Source of the DNA: Bacteroides salyersiae WAL 10018 = DSM 18765 = JCM 12988
Lineage (GTDB): Bacteria; Bacteroidota; Bacteroidia; Bacteroidales; Bacteroidaceae
Direction of reading: 5' to 3'
NCBI RefSeq assembly: GCF_000381365.1
Contig: NZ_KB905466.1
Location: 1,424,693 to 1,488,692 of the forward strand
Length of the DNA: 64,000 nucleotides
In this document: piece by piece, positions 55,122 to 64,000 of the stretch
How positions within the stretch are numbered: the first letter of the stretch is position 1
Layout: each line of letters begins with the position of its first letter
Program-made: the position numbers and the translations under genes
Notes under the pieces: generated by a model
Databases searched by the model: none
Seen by the model: the letters and a program-made list of their open reading frames with translations, nothing else
What the model was told of the DNA's origin: nothing

Positions 55122-57113
55122 CTACCCCAACTGTCCGATACGATTTATCAGTTCGTCACCCAATGCATTCTTATCATCGATATGCTCCAGTACGGCAGTT
55201 ACAAATGGATTACTTTCAAAATCTCCACGAACTTGCTCGAAATCAAGTTTCATCTCATCTTGCGACCCGTCAGCTCCAAAACCAGTCATTGATGACATGG
55301 AGAATTCCTTACGTGCATCGTTATACACCATACGATCCAGCCCGATAACAGCTTCTTTCCAGGATTTTACAATACAGATAATGTCTTTGGCGGTAATTGT
55401 CTCCGGATCAAGACCATAAAACTCCTGAATCTTATTATAAGCCCATGTCCACTCATAGGTATAGTAATTGTTGTGCATCTCGGCAAAGCGGGCATTTATT
55501 TCTTTCAAACGATTAATTTCACCACTTTCTATCCCGGCCATCAGCTTTTCTATTTCACTCTTCGGAGCGATCAATCCGGATATGTCAACCCATTCTCCCA
55601 AACCTATCTCCGTATCCGGTTTCAGCCGTTGGCGAATTTCCTCGTTACTCTGGAACTTAATACCTTCAAGACGTTTGATGATAGAATTGCCCAAAAATTT
55701 ATGAATGGCTATCTCATAATAACGAATACCGCTATTCAGGGAAGAATTCTTAATCTTGGCACTCTGATAAGAATAAGTTTCGGAAGTTTCGCCGGATACA
55801 CGTTTCAAATCCTTTAAAATAAAACGCCCCTTAAACATTTTCTGAATAGTATATGGGCTCAGCAAATTATAATTAATATAATCGAGCTTGTTCGGATCTT
55901 TACGTTTATCGCGTTTCGGCCATTTCTGGGCATCACGAATGGTACCCACACTCCGTAAGTTCACTCCCGGTACAAGGAAAGTGGTATTCTGCTGTTCGAT
56001 CAGATAAGAAAACGGCAGATTGGATGTATCGGCATGGTTCACATGACGTCCCATTACCAATGAAAATGCACCGACACGGGCCGGCCAGAGGATATAAGAA
56101 TCCGAAGTGGTCTTCGCTCCACGTTCCAATGTACCTTGGTGAATAGGACCGAGTTTATACATGTGGTTACTCTGATTAGACCCGGAACCGGCATTCATAA
56201 ACGAAAACATACCGGCAATCAGCAAGGTCGACTTATGATGTGTAACCGTATAAGGGCCGGCGAAAATAGCACAAGCCTCTCCGTTTTCTCCCTGACAATT
56301 ACTGAAAAATAAGGAATCGGAAGCCGAATAATTATGCCCTAACTGACAAGCTTGTCCCACAAAACAACGAGTCAGCAGCGCACCGTCATCCACGTGTGAT
56401 CCGGAAGAAATAATGAAATCGTCACAGATCACCCCGTGTCCGATATGAACCGGTGCCACCGCATTACTATTGACACTACCATTCGATAAACGGCATGTAC
56501 CGCAAATATGACAACAATCGCCTATCCGTACATTTTTAATGGAACCGGTATTAAGTATCATCACATGATTACCGATTGTCCCCACAGTGGAAGCATGCTT
56601 ATTAGAATAATAATCGGTAATCTTCTTCATACGGTCTATCAGCTCCGGACGATGACGATATAAAGCTAAGATATAAGCCTGATGCGCTGAAAGTTTGTCA
56701 TTAATCAGCACTTCCCGGCCACCCGTTTCATTTAGAACAGCAACTTCTACTCCATTGCCAAAAGTCGTACGACCATCTACCAAAATGATATCTACATTTT
56801 CAATAAATGCATTATCCCCAATTTCATAGTTCGCAATGTAGTTCTGAATATTTTCAATGCAGCAGTTATCCCCTACTGTCACATTGTGCAGTGTCACATG
56901 ACGTAGGCCGGCATGTTTTTTTATTCCACCCGGCAATGTAAAATCCGAATGAAAAACTCCTAACTTTACTTCACCCGAAAAGCGGGTGTGATGAACGTAC
57001 TCGGTGGTAAAATCTTCTGCTACAAAGACTTTTCCCCAATCATCCGCCAGACACGACTGACTCTTTAACTGAAGAATTTCGTCTTCAGTCAATCCTCGGT
57101 AAATTTTTCCCAT
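55122..57113 (-). CDS. DUF4954 family protein (left-handed beta-helix, nucleotidyltransferase-like)
   Basis: The product has 663 residues from ATG 57113 (MGKIYRGLTEDEILQLKSQS); the frame is open 17 codons further, but homology and composition favour this Met. Hexapeptide-type repeats dominate the middle (VTLHNVTVGDNCCIENIQNY, IGDNAFIENVDIILVDGRTT, NVRIGDCCHICGTCRLSNGS, HVDDGALLTRCFVGQACQLG), typical of acyltransferase or GlmU-like beta-helices. The C-terminal third is helical. DUF4954 is common in Bacteroidetes and spirochaetes; activity is unproven. It lacks an obvious nucleotide-binding loop. It lies 123 bp downstream of hflX. Confidence 0.88.
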   Translation of the reverse strand: MGKIYRGLTEDEILQLKSQSCLADDWGKVFVAEDFTTEYVHHTRFSGEVKLGVFHSDFTLPGGIKKHAGLRHVTLHNVTVGDNCCIENIQNYIANYEIGDNAFIENVDIILVDGRTTFGNGVEVAVLNETGGREVLINDKLSAHQAYILALYRHRPELIDRMKKITDYYSNKHASTVGTIGNHVMILNTGSIKNVRIGDCCHICGTCRLSNGSVNSNAVAPVHIGHGVICDDFIISSGSHVDDGALLTRCFVGQACQLGHNYSASDSLFFSNCQGENGEACAIFAGPYTVTHHKSTLLIAGMFSFMNAGSGSNQSNHMYKLGPIHQGTLERGAKTTSDSYILWPARVGAFSLVMGRHVNHADTSNLPFSYLIEQQNTTFLVPGVNLRSVGTIRDAQKWPKRDKRKDPNKLDYINYNLLSPYTIQKMFKGRFILKDLKRVSGETSETYSYQSAKIKNSSLNSGIRYYEIAIHKFLGNSIIKRLEGIKFQSNEEIRQRLKPDTEIGLGEWVDISGLIAPKSEIEKLMAGIESGEINRLKEINARFAEMHNNYYTYEWTWAYNKIQEFYGLDPETITAKDIICIVKSWKEAVIGLDRMVYNDARKEFSMSSMTGFGADGSQDEMKLDFEQVRGDFESNPFVTAVLEHIDDKNALGDELINRIGQLG

Positions 57114-57236
57114 AATGTAAGTAATATAATGATGTGCCGATACAACAATGTATCCATACGACAATTGGCCGCACTATATTATTTACTAATACACCGCACG
57201 GCAATTGGCACATTGGCGTATTGACACATTAAATAA
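57114..57236. repeat. Short imperfect repeat between hflX and the DUF4954 gene
   Basis: Units around GACAATTGGCCG and CGGCAATTGGCA, plus CACATTGGCGTATTGACACATTA, form a loose inverted and direct repeat. It resembles the other intergenic elements of this window in style but not in sequence. It would lie in the mRNA between two minus-strand genes. Confidence 0.5.
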
Positions 57237-58499
57237 TTATTCCTCCTCTTCTTCGTAAGTCTGATAAAGGAAATCATTATAGGGATACTTCTGTACGTGT
57301 AACTCTTTTACGCGTTTATAAACTACACTCTTCAGTTCTTCTATATTGATTCGTTCGCGGGCGGAAATGAACAGGCAATTGTCTTCCATTTTTGCCATCC
57401 ACGTCTTCATCAGTTCTTCGAGTGTTAAGTTTTCTTTTGTTCTGGGGGTAAGGTCGTCTGCCGCTTTCTCCACGTAGGTATAAGCGTCTATTTTATTAAA
57501 TATAAGTATCATAGGTTTCCCGGCACCACCGATATCGGCCAGGGTTTTATTCACCACCTCTATCTGTTCCTCAAATCCGGGATGGGAAATATCGACAACA
57601 TGCAGCAACAAATCCGCTTCACGCACCTCATCGAGAGTAGATTTGAAAGAGTCTACGAGGTCCGTCGGCAATTTACGGATAAAACCGACGGTATCGGACA
57701 GCAAAAAAGGCAAATTGTCAATTATTACCTTGCGTACGGTAGTATCGAGAGTTGCAAAGAGCTTATTCTCGGCAAACACTTCACTCTTTGCAAGAAGATT
57801 CATCATGGTCGACTTTCCGACATTGGTATATCCCACAAGAGCCACACGAATCATTCTGCCACGATTTTTCCGTTGAGTAGATTTCTGTTTGTCAATTTCT
57901 GCTAAACGTTCCTTCAACAACGACATACGGTTCAATATGATACGGCGGTCCATCTCGAGCTGAGTTTCACCGGGACCACGAAGTCCCACTGAGCCACCTT
58001 TACCACTACCCGATCCGGAACCACCCCCCTGTCGTTCAAGGTGAGTCCACAAACGCTGCAAACGGGGGAGCATGTACTTATACTGAGCCAGCTCCACTTG
58101 CGTTTTCGCATTGGCAGTCTGTGCACGCATCGCAAATATGTCGAGGATAAGCGAAGTACGGTCCAATATCTTGACTTTCAGTTCCGCTTCGATGTTACGT
58201 ATCTGTTTAGCCGAAAGTTCATCGTCAAAAATGACCATTCCGACTTCCCGTTCGTTTTCTTCTTCATTCAGGATATATTCTTTTATCTCTTCCAACTTTC
58301 CTTTTCCCACATAAGTTACAGAATTGGCGGTCGGCAACTTTTGGGTAAACTTTTTCACAACTTCCGCCCCAGCCGTCTCGGCAAGGAATGCCAGTTCATC
58401 GAGATACTCGTTCGTTTTACGCTCATCCTGAACTTGCGTAATAATACCGACAAGTATCGCTGTTTCGACCTGAGCTTCGGAGATTACAAATTCTTTCAT
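57237..58499 (-). CDS. hflX: GTPase HflX
   Basis: The product has 420 residues and binds 50S ribosomes, splitting stalled or hibernating ribosomes. Order: N-terminal HflX domain (GAEVVKKFTQKLPTANSVTY, GMVIFDDELSAKQIRNIEAE), glycine-rich linker (GGGSGSGSGKGGSVGLRGPG, then ETQLEMDRR), coiled helix, and a G domain with ALVGYTNVGKSTMMN (G1), LLSDTVGFIRKLP (G3) and ILIFNKIDAY (G4). Full length, with an acidic tail YEEEEE. Promoter box at 58528-58535. The DUF4954 gene follows on the same strand. Confidence 0.95.
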   Translation of the reverse strand: MKEFVISEAQVETAILVGIITQVQDERKTNEYLDELAFLAETAGAEVVKKFTQKLPTANSVTYVGKGKLEEIKEYILNEEENEREVGMVIFDDELSAKQIRNIEAELKVKILDRTSLILDIFAMRAQTANAKTQVELAQYKYMLPRLQRLWTHLERQGGGSGSGSGKGGSVGLRGPGETQLEMDRRIILNRMSLLKERLAEIDKQKSTQRKNRGRMIRVALVGYTNVGKSTMMNLLAKSEVFAENKLFATLDTTVRKVIIDNLPFLLSDTVGFIRKLPTDLVDSFKSTLDEVREADLLLHVVDISHPGFEEQIEVVNKTLADIGGAGKPMILIFNKIDAYTYVEKAADDLTPRTKENLTLEELMKTWMAKMEDNCLFISARERINIEELKSVVYKRVKELHVQKYPYNDFLYQTYEEEEE

Positions 58500-58527
58500 T
58501 CTTTATTTCTCGTATATAATATGTGCG

Positions 58528-58535
58528 CAAATATA
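58528..58535 (-). promoter_or_regulatory. -7 element for hflX
   Basis: The minus strand reads TATATTTG (exact TAnnTTTG), 28 bases before the hflX ATG, in the gap behind the lipoprotein gene. Confidence 0.5.
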
Positions 58536-58538
58536 TAG

Positions 58539-59075
58539 TTATTTTTGCAGAAAGCCTTGTTCTATAAGCTTATTTAATTCGGAAACAATATTTTTATAGT
58601 CCGCCCGCCGTCCGCATTCATGCCATTCAGTGATAGGGTCTTTATCTCGGATATGTGCTTTCAACTCCTCCATAGAGGGAGCTGAGGACAATCGGCTATA
58701 CTCTTCATAAGTATAAGAAAGGAAAGCGACATTCCGACCTATTCCCCTGTTGTCCAACCAATAGCCATCGTTCAGAAGAGTCGGCAGGCAGAGTTTTCCT
58801 CCAATAAAAAGATCACGCGGATGCGGATAAGAGAGAATTTGTGTACGGGAATCGTCCATCAATACCGGAACCAGATGAGAATAATCGCCTTTAGTCTTAT
58901 AAACAAACACTCTTGGGGAACTGACAGCCGCAGACCCTCCCCGTACAGGTGTCTCTATAATCATTTGATTTCCCATATTCTGCTCCTCTTTCAATTGTGT
59001 AGCCGGAGTACGACAAGCACTCAACATCAGTGCAAAAAACATACAACCGGCCGTGATACAAACAATCTGCTTCAT
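58539..59075 (-). CDS. Conserved hypothetical lipoprotein
   Basis: The product has 178 residues with a lipoprotein signal (MKQIVCITAGCMFFALMLSA followed by Cys, lipobox LSAC). The mature part contains SSPRVFVYKTKGDYSHLVPV, LSYPHPRDLFIGGKLCLPTL and NDGYWLDNRGIGRNVAFLSY; this resembles a Bacteroidetes conserved protein of unknown function, without an enzymatic motif that I recognise. It has its own TATTTTTG box at 59099-59106, 23 bases before the ATG. It ends 39 bp before hflX starts. Confidence 0.72.
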   Translation of the reverse strand: MKQIVCITAGCMFFALMLSACRTPATQLKEEQNMGNQMIIETPVRGGSAAVSSPRVFVYKTKGDYSHLVPVLMDDSRTQILSYPHPRDLFIGGKLCLPTLLNDGYWLDNRGIGRNVAFLSYTYEEYSRLSSAPSMEELKAHIRDKDPITEWHECGRRADYKNIVSELNKLIEQGFLQK

Positions 59076-59098
59076 GTAGATAACTTTGTGATTTCAAA

Positions 59099-59106
59099 CA
59101 AAAATA
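59099..59106 (-). promoter_or_regulatory. -7 element for the lipoprotein gene
   Basis: The minus strand reads TATTTTTG (exact TAnnTTTG), 23 bases before the ATG at 59075. Confidence 0.45.
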
Positions 59107-59186
59107 GAAATAAAACACAAAACCGGCAAGTTTGAATGCTATTTGTTTCAAACTTACCGGTTACCTTTATTTAATTATATTTACAC

Positions 59187-59318
59187 CTATCCGGATCGTT
59201 TCTTAATAAACTTCCCACGATAAATCTTATCCTCAGAATGTAATATAAGAATGTAACCTCCTTTAGTCAGAACGTCTACCGGCAAAGCATAAGTCTCGCC
59301 ATCGTGTATAGGTGGATA
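59187..59318 (-). pseudogene. C-terminal remnant of a DUF3244/Por-tail-like protein
   Basis: A short frame bounded by a stop at each end reads HDGETYALPVDVLTKGGYIL and ILHSEDKIYRGKFIKKRSG. Such GxY-I-L-I...Y-x-G-x-F endings close DUF3244 and sorting-tail domains of secreted Bacteroides proteins. No start codon and no upstream domain remain, so it is a gene remnant downstream of the second SusC/SusD pair. The whole 59.08-59.44 kb gap holds only this and the terminator at 59331. Confidence 0.5.
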
Positions 59319-59330
59319 TCATTGCCATAC

Positions 59331-59364
59331 AAAAAAAGACCATTCTTTCACAAGAACGGCCTTT
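59331..59364 (-). terminator. Terminator of the second SusC/SusD operon
   Basis: On the minus strand AAGGCCGTTCTT (59364-59353) pairs with AAGAATGGTCTT (59348-59337 region) over 12 bases with two G-T wobbles and a 4-base loop, followed by a seven-T run. Confidence 0.85.
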
Positions 59365-59439
59365 CAAAAACACTTTATTTATAATGTAAAGGGACGAAAC
59401 CCTTTAAACATTTCATTGATTATCAATTCAAGCAGTAGA

Positions 59440-61089
59440 TCACAACCCTTCATTCAAGTCGGTTTCTCCAGTAGGTATCGACCACTTCCAGAATGTCTTG
59501 TCACATACTCCGTCTTTGTAGCCGAATGTTCCGGAAACAGAAGCATCATAGTTACCGCCTTCTGCAAATGATTTTCTGACAACAGCAATTCCCCAACGTT
59601 TGCAATCGAGCCAACTATGTCCTTCACCCCAAAGCTCCAAACGTCTATACTTAGCTATTTCCTCAAAAAGCTGCTCTCCTGTCAAGTCACAAGAATACTC
59701 CGGATCACGGCCGGATGTTTTATTCAATTCAATCAGATTATCCCGTGCCGGTTGAGGGTTACCGCTATTCAGGAAATAATTGGCTTCTGCTTCAATTAGC
59801 AACATTTCCGAAGACCGGATCAACGGAATGGAACCGATTCCCGGCATACCTTCACAGGCATATTTAAGGCTGGTATAAGCATTATAAGGAGTCTCTGTCA
59901 TATCTGAGAAATTGGTTTTGATGTATTCTTCTGCATTTGCATATGCTTCATCGCCGTCAGCACCGTCAGCAAACATTCCAACCATACTGGAAGTCTGTGT
60001 ATCCAAAACTTCTTCTACAGTTTTGCCCTCAGGAAGGAATGTTCCTTTGTGTAAGAATAATCCTTTACGAATATCACTGTCTGATATCTCATCGATAAAA
60101 TCACGAGCTACACAAACATGATAATGTTGGTTGGTAGCATAATAACCGTTTCGAGCGAAAACGACTAAAAAAGCACCGTAATACAGTGTTTCCTGCGCAT
60201 CATTAAATGTTCCCCAAATCCATTCGCTGTTGTTCTGGTAGAATCCTGCCTTATAGTCTGATACACTCATCAGAGAGCGACCTTCACGAGCTGCCTTGGC
60301 ATTGTCGAGTGCAGTCTGGTAGTCGCCTTTGGAAAGAGCCACACGGGCTAAAATAGCTTCGGCAACATTCTGATCGGGATAACAGGCAGCCGACGTTCCA
60401 TAGAAAGAATCACGAGTAATGTCACCGTTAGCTTTAAACAGGGAAATTGCTTGATTCAGATCCGAATAGATTTGCTCGTAGGTCTGAGCTAAAGTCGATA
60501 ACGGCATATCACCGGTAGATTCATCTATACGCAGAACGATTCCTTCGGATCCTCCGTTATTGCTTTCTTTCCATGAATCGCAATATATCTGGCTTAAGCG
60601 AAAGAAAGAATAGGCACGAAAAGTAAGTGCACCGGCTTTAATATAATCTTTTTCGCTTTGTTCGCCTTCGGCAGCATCGATATTTGCTAAAACCGTATTG
60701 GCGTTTCCTATGATGCTATAGTAGTAGTACCATGGATAAGCACAGTAACCGGATGTTACATTCTGTGTAAACTTATTATTAAATATAACAGACCATCCCG
60801 GCGACATCAACGGATAATTGAAATCACGCCCCGGATATTCTAAATAGTATTGTATGACAGTACCTTCGCCATTATTTGCAAAGTAATCCCAATATGCTCC
60901 GTGTTGCATACTCATCAATTTACATAAGCCATTGATTGCTTTTTTGGCATTTTCTGTCGTACTGAGAACAGCTTCATTCGAAGCCTGATCGGTCGGTTCG
61001 GTCTGCAGCCAACTGTCAGAGCAACTGCTACCGAAAATTAATATTCCACTTAAAGCGGAAGCAAGTATATATTTAGTCGAAATTTTCAT
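59440..61089 (-). CDS. SusD/RagB family outer-membrane lipoprotein, second pair
   Basis: The product has 549 residues with a lipoprotein signal (MKISTKYILASALSGILIFG, then SSC, lipobox GSSC). SusD features: the N-terminal SDSWLQTEPTDQASNEAVLS, GALTFRAYSFFRLSQIYCDS in the TPR-like helices, IRSSEMLLIEAEANYFLNSG and the RagB C-terminal region AKYRRLELWGEGHSWLDCKR. It binds glycan in complex with the SusC partner encoded 19 bp upstream. Closed downstream by the terminator at 59331-59364. No enzyme gene follows, so the substrate is unknown. Confidence 0.93.
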   Translation of the reverse strand: MKISTKYILASALSGILIFGSSCSDSWLQTEPTDQASNEAVLSTTENAKKAINGLCKLMSMQHGAYWDYFANNGEGTVIQYYLEYPGRDFNYPLMSPGWSVIFNNKFTQNVTSGYCAYPWYYYYSIIGNANTVLANIDAAEGEQSEKDYIKAGALTFRAYSFFRLSQIYCDSWKESNNGGSEGIVLRIDESTGDMPLSTLAQTYEQIYSDLNQAISLFKANGDITRDSFYGTSAACYPDQNVAEAILARVALSKGDYQTALDNAKAAREGRSLMSVSDYKAGFYQNNSEWIWGTFNDAQETLYYGAFLVVFARNGYYATNQHYHVCVARDFIDEISDSDIRKGLFLHKGTFLPEGKTVEEVLDTQTSSMVGMFADGADGDEAYANAEEYIKTNFSDMTETPYNAYTSLKYACEGMPGIGSIPLIRSSEMLLIEAEANYFLNSGNPQPARDNLIELNKTSGRDPEYSCDLTGEQLFEEIAKYRRLELWGEGHSWLDCKRWGIAVVRKSFAEGGNYDASVSGTFGYKDGVCDKTFWKWSIPTGETDLNEGL

Positions 61090-61108
61090 ATTTCTGAATT
61101 ATTTAGGG

Positions 61109-64000
61109 TTAAAATTTCAAGTTCAATCCGAATGAGACAACACGTGCGGTCACATAAGTCTGGTCTGCACCTCCACTGTAGCTATACTGTGGATTCATAC
61201 CTTTACGAGCAGCAATTGTAAATGCATTTTCGACTGAAGCATAGACACGTAAACCATCTATATTCAATTTATTAGTAATTTTAGATGGGAAATCATATCC
61301 CAAGTTAATATTCTTCATCACGAAATAAGATGCATTCTGTAACCACCGGGAACTTGATATACCAAAATATTGAGAAGCAGTAGACATGGCTGCACGAGGA
61401 ATTCCGTTCGGATCGATACGATTCGGAGATGTCTCTGTAATACCTTCGGGAGTACCATTCCATGATTGAAGCATGTCTTCATGTAATGCCGATGCACTAT
61501 TGGCAGACATTCCCATCAAACTGGCATAATTCGTATCATACACTTTCCCGCCTAAAGAGAATGTTCCCAACATAGATAAAGAAATTCCTTTATAAGTCAA
61601 CGAAGTATTGATACTGCCGTAAGTTTTTGGCAGAGCAGAGCCATGCCATTCACGAAGGCCGTAACTACCCGGATTATAACAATAATATTGACCATTGATT
61701 TCAAAAACATTTCCACTACTGATATTATCGTCCGTCACTTTTTCCGGATCGGCTACATATATGGCCATACCATCCATTTGATCGACACCCGCATAAGTGT
61801 AAGTAAAGAACTCATAGATACTCTTACCCTCACTCAACTTCTGCACCCCTTTAGTAATGTCTTTATGATCAGGCAGTTTGACTATTTCATTCTTAAGGAA
61901 AGTCAGATTGACACCTAAATTCCAACGCCAATTCTTATTATAGATAATATCAGCATCCAATGCCAAATCCACTCCTTTGTTGGATACAGTACCGATATTT
62001 TTAGTTATGATAGAACGTCCGGTAGGATCAACCGTAGTGGTTCCCCAAAGATCTGTAGGACCAGCTGACAACGGGTTATAAACATCGAATAACAGATCTT
62101 TGGAACGTTTGTCAAAATAATCGATAGAAAAGTTCAAACGATCAAACAGTCTTCCTTCCAACGCAATGTCAATAGAACTGGACTTTTCCCATTTTAATTC
62201 AGGATTGGCAAGCTGGCTCTTGATGTATGCTCCCTGGTGTGCATTGGTATCAGCCAGATATAATGCTTGATAAGCATAATAAGCAGCACTTTGGTCATTA
62301 CCCACTTCACCATAAGAAGCACGAAGCTTTAAGTTATTAATCCAATTGAGTGATTTCATAAAATTCTCCTCCGAAATGATCCAACTGGCACCGATTGACC
62401 AGAAGTTACCCCAAGGATCTCTGAAACGGGATGAACCGTCCCTACGAAATGAGAGATCTGCAAAATAACGCATAGCATAACTGTAACGTGCTCTTCCCAA
62501 ATAACTTTCCGTAGTATAATTATCCTCATATCCGGTCGCGCTTGTAGTTTCTGCAAAATTGGAACCTTGCGTATTCCCCTCAAGCATCATGTTGGTTTTG
62601 GAATACTGATTCAACGAGTAAGTCATTTTATATGCTTCGTGTGCCAACAACACATCTACATGATGAAAATCAAAGTCATGTTTCCAATAAAGCTCCTGAC
62701 TGAATCGATATTCACGCTGGCGGTCATCATAGTTAAACAATCGTCCGTTATTGGCCGCACCGTCTCCTACATTGGTATTATTAAAACGTACCCGGTTTTG
62801 ATTATATGTATAAATATCTCCCTTGACCGTCGCTTCAAAATCTTTTAAAAATGAAACAGTACCATAAGTCTGTCCACTGATTGTGGTTCTATTTTTACGG
62901 TCAAAGTCATTTTTCATTTCATAAATGATGTGACGGTCATTCAAGTAATCATTGGCACCTCCAATGTGCAGATTATATTCTTTACTTCCTTCTTCGTCAG
63001 TCATAATACTACCATCGGCATTATGTTTGTATATCGGGTACACCGGTGCCATCATCATAGTTTGATAAAACGGATTAGCATATGCTGCTCCACCTTCGCT
63101 GGCCCCCTCCGAATAATTATTCTTACTGACAGCTCCGTTAAGATTGACACCTGCCTTAAACCATTTCACCGGACGGAAATTAGCATTCAGACGAGCGGAG
63201 AAACGTTCAAAATCAGAACTGATAGTATATCCCTGCTCTTTCAAATAACCGAATGATGCAAATACGTCATATTTGTCTTTTGCGACATCACTGCTCATAT
63301 TGTATTCCTGACGGTGTCCGGTGCGTTCCACTTCTTTGCTCCAATCCAAATCGTCATATCCCGGAAGTACATTAGCGATGAAATTACCGTTACTATCAAA
63401 TAACTTATCATTTGCCGCATCAAATATATTCGATTTGATAATTCCCATCACATTCTTAGTTGCATATTCTCCCGGTGTCATAGAGCCCAACTTGTCAGCC
63501 ATGTCTATGGCTGCATATTCAGCTTCCCCTTTCCACATAGTTTCCATCCAATCTTTGATACCCAACCGATCATATTGTGGAAGACCACGCATATACATAC
63601 CCTGTTTGATGCTAACCCGGAAATTAAGGCGTTCCGATTTACCTCTTTTGGTATTAATAAGTATGACACCATTGGCTGCCTTATTTCCATAAAGAGCAGA
63701 AGAAGCAGCATCTTTCAATACCGAGATACTTTCGATATCATCACTGTTAACGTCATTGAGACTACCGCTATAAGGAGTTCCATCGATAACAATCAAAGGA
63801 GAGTTCTCACCGTTCACAGAACTAAAGCCTCTGATTCGAATAGACATTTTGTCGCTTCCGGGCTCACCATATGTATTATTGATTTGGATACCCGGTGCCG
63901 AACCTTCCAATGAACCGGCGGCATTGGTAACAGGACGCATCTCTATATCTTTTGCATCCAGGGCAGATACAGCACCTGTAATAGACTTTTTACTGGCTGT
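61109..64000 (-). CDS. SusC/RagA family TonB-dependent transporter, N-terminus cut by window edge
   Basis: The frame is open to the window edge (963 codons seen). The first residues visible are TASKKSITGAVSALDAKDIE, the segment just after the TonB box; the signal peptide and carboxypeptidase-like domain lie outside. The plug is complete (MSIRIRGFSSVNGENSPLIV, YGNKAANGVILINTKRGKSE), then the barrel to the end (VTARVVSFGLNLKF, with terminal Phe). It forms a transporter with the SusD gene 19 bp downstream. A regulator or enzymes would have to lie beyond 64000. Confidence 0.94.
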   Translation of the reverse strand, partial: TASKKSITGAVSALDAKDIEMRPVTNAAGSLEGSAPGIQINNTYGEPGSDKMSIRIRGFSSVNGENSPLIVIDGTPYSGSLNDVNSDDIESISVLKDAASSALYGNKAANGVILINTKRGKSERLNFRVSIKQGMYMRGLPQYDRLGIKDWMETMWKGEAEYAAIDMADKLGSMTPGEYATKNVMGIIKSNIFDAANDKLFDSNGNFIANVLPGYDDLDWSKEVERTGHRQEYNMSSDVAKDKYDVFASFGYLKEQGYTISSDFERFSARLNANFRPVKWFKAGVNLNGAVSKNNYSEGASEGGAAYANPFYQTMMMAPVYPIYKHNADGSIMTDEEGSKEYNLHIGGANDYLNDRHIIYEMKNDFDRKNRTTISGQTYGTVSFLKDFEATVKGDIYTYNQNRVRFNNTNVGDGAANNGRLFNYDDRQREYRFSQELYWKHDFDFHHVDVLLAHEAYKMTYSLNQYSKTNMMLEGNTQGSNFAETTSATGYEDNYTTESYLGRARYSYAMRYFADLSFRRDGSSRFRDPWGNFWSIGASWIISEENFMKSLNWINNLKLRASYGEVGNDQSAAYYAYQALYLADTNAHQGAYIKSQLANPELKWEKSSSIDIALEGRLFDRLNFSIDYFDKRSKDLLFDVYNPLSAGPTDLWGTTTVDPTGRSIITKNIGTVSNKGVDLALDADIIYNKNWRWNLGVNLTFLKNEIVKLPDHKDITKGVQKLSEGKSIYEFFTYTYAGVDQMDGMAIYVADPEKVTDDNISSGNVFEINGQYYCYNPGSYGLREWHGSALPKTYGSINTSLTYKGISLSMLGTFSLGGKVYDTNYASLMGMSANSASALHEDMLQSWNGTPEGITETSPNRIDPNGIPRAAMSTASQYFGISSSRWLQNASYFVMKNINLGYDFPSKITNKLNIDGLRVYASVENAFTIAARKGMNPQYSYSGGADQTYVTARVVSFGLNLKF

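Noticed and set aside
1-64000. CRISPR arrays, tRNA/rRNA genes, insertion sequences, integrases, attachment sites
   Set aside because: Looked for on both strands; no regular spacer-repeat array, no cloverleaf-like segment, no transposase or recombinase frame and no clear target-site duplications were recognised. A dedicated tRNA/ncRNA search could still find something missed by eye.

Overview
The window looks like a chromosome segment from a human-gut Bacteroides, probably close to the B. thetaiotaomicron/ovatus group; the species call is inference. Supporting signs are two SusC/SusD pairs, a hybrid two-component regulator, GH2/GH18/GH20/PL10 enzymes, Bacteroidales families (DUF4954, DUF4834, DUF4350) and a recurring TAnnTTTG -7 promoter box in place of a sigma-70 -10 box.

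Layout. 1-3.8 kb: a membrane cluster (DUF4350 partial, DUF4129, a polytopic protein and SpoIIM-like, minus strand) divergent from an RDD protein. 4-19 kb: core genes, namely trxA, dnaE, psd-pssA (phosphatidylethanolamine synthesis), tadA, yraN, a YjbR protein, birA, a TPR protein, a MATE exporter, pyrH, frr and rsgA, with one decayed DUF4955/pectate-lyase-like pseudogene at 15-15.9 kb. 18.6-24.1 kb: a complete RND efflux operon (adaptor, pump, TolC-like channel). 24.2-25.3 kb: a secreted PL10 pectate lyase ending in a strong terminator.

25.6-32 kb is the accessory region of most interest. It holds three homologues of a secreted transglutaminase-like Cys/His/Glu protein (one wrecked by a frameshift and a 545-bp deletion). 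They are interleaved with a mini-Rhs effector carrying a permuted papain-like Cys/His domain, a leftover effector tail, and four AT-rich small membrane proteins that look like immunity or accessory genes. It reads as a duplicated polymorphic-toxin locus with an unusual transglutaminase-like partner.

32-36 kb: an acyltransferase, class I fumarase and two unknown genes. 36.1-55 kb: a polysaccharide utilisation locus on the minus strand (secreted C-terminal-tail protein, LamG-LamG-GH18, SusC, SusD, GH20, GH2), read away from a divergent hybrid two-component regulator. The enzyme set suggests GlcNAc/Gal-containing host glycans, for example complex N-glycans. 55-59 kb: DUF4954, hflX and a lipoprotein. 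59.2-64 kb: a DUF3244-like remnant, a terminator, and a second SusD/SusC pair whose SusC runs off the window.

Several intergenic gaps hold degenerate short-unit repeats folding into long hairpins; one ends 5 bases before the rsgA start codon. No tRNA, rRNA, CRISPR array or insertion sequence was recognised by eye.
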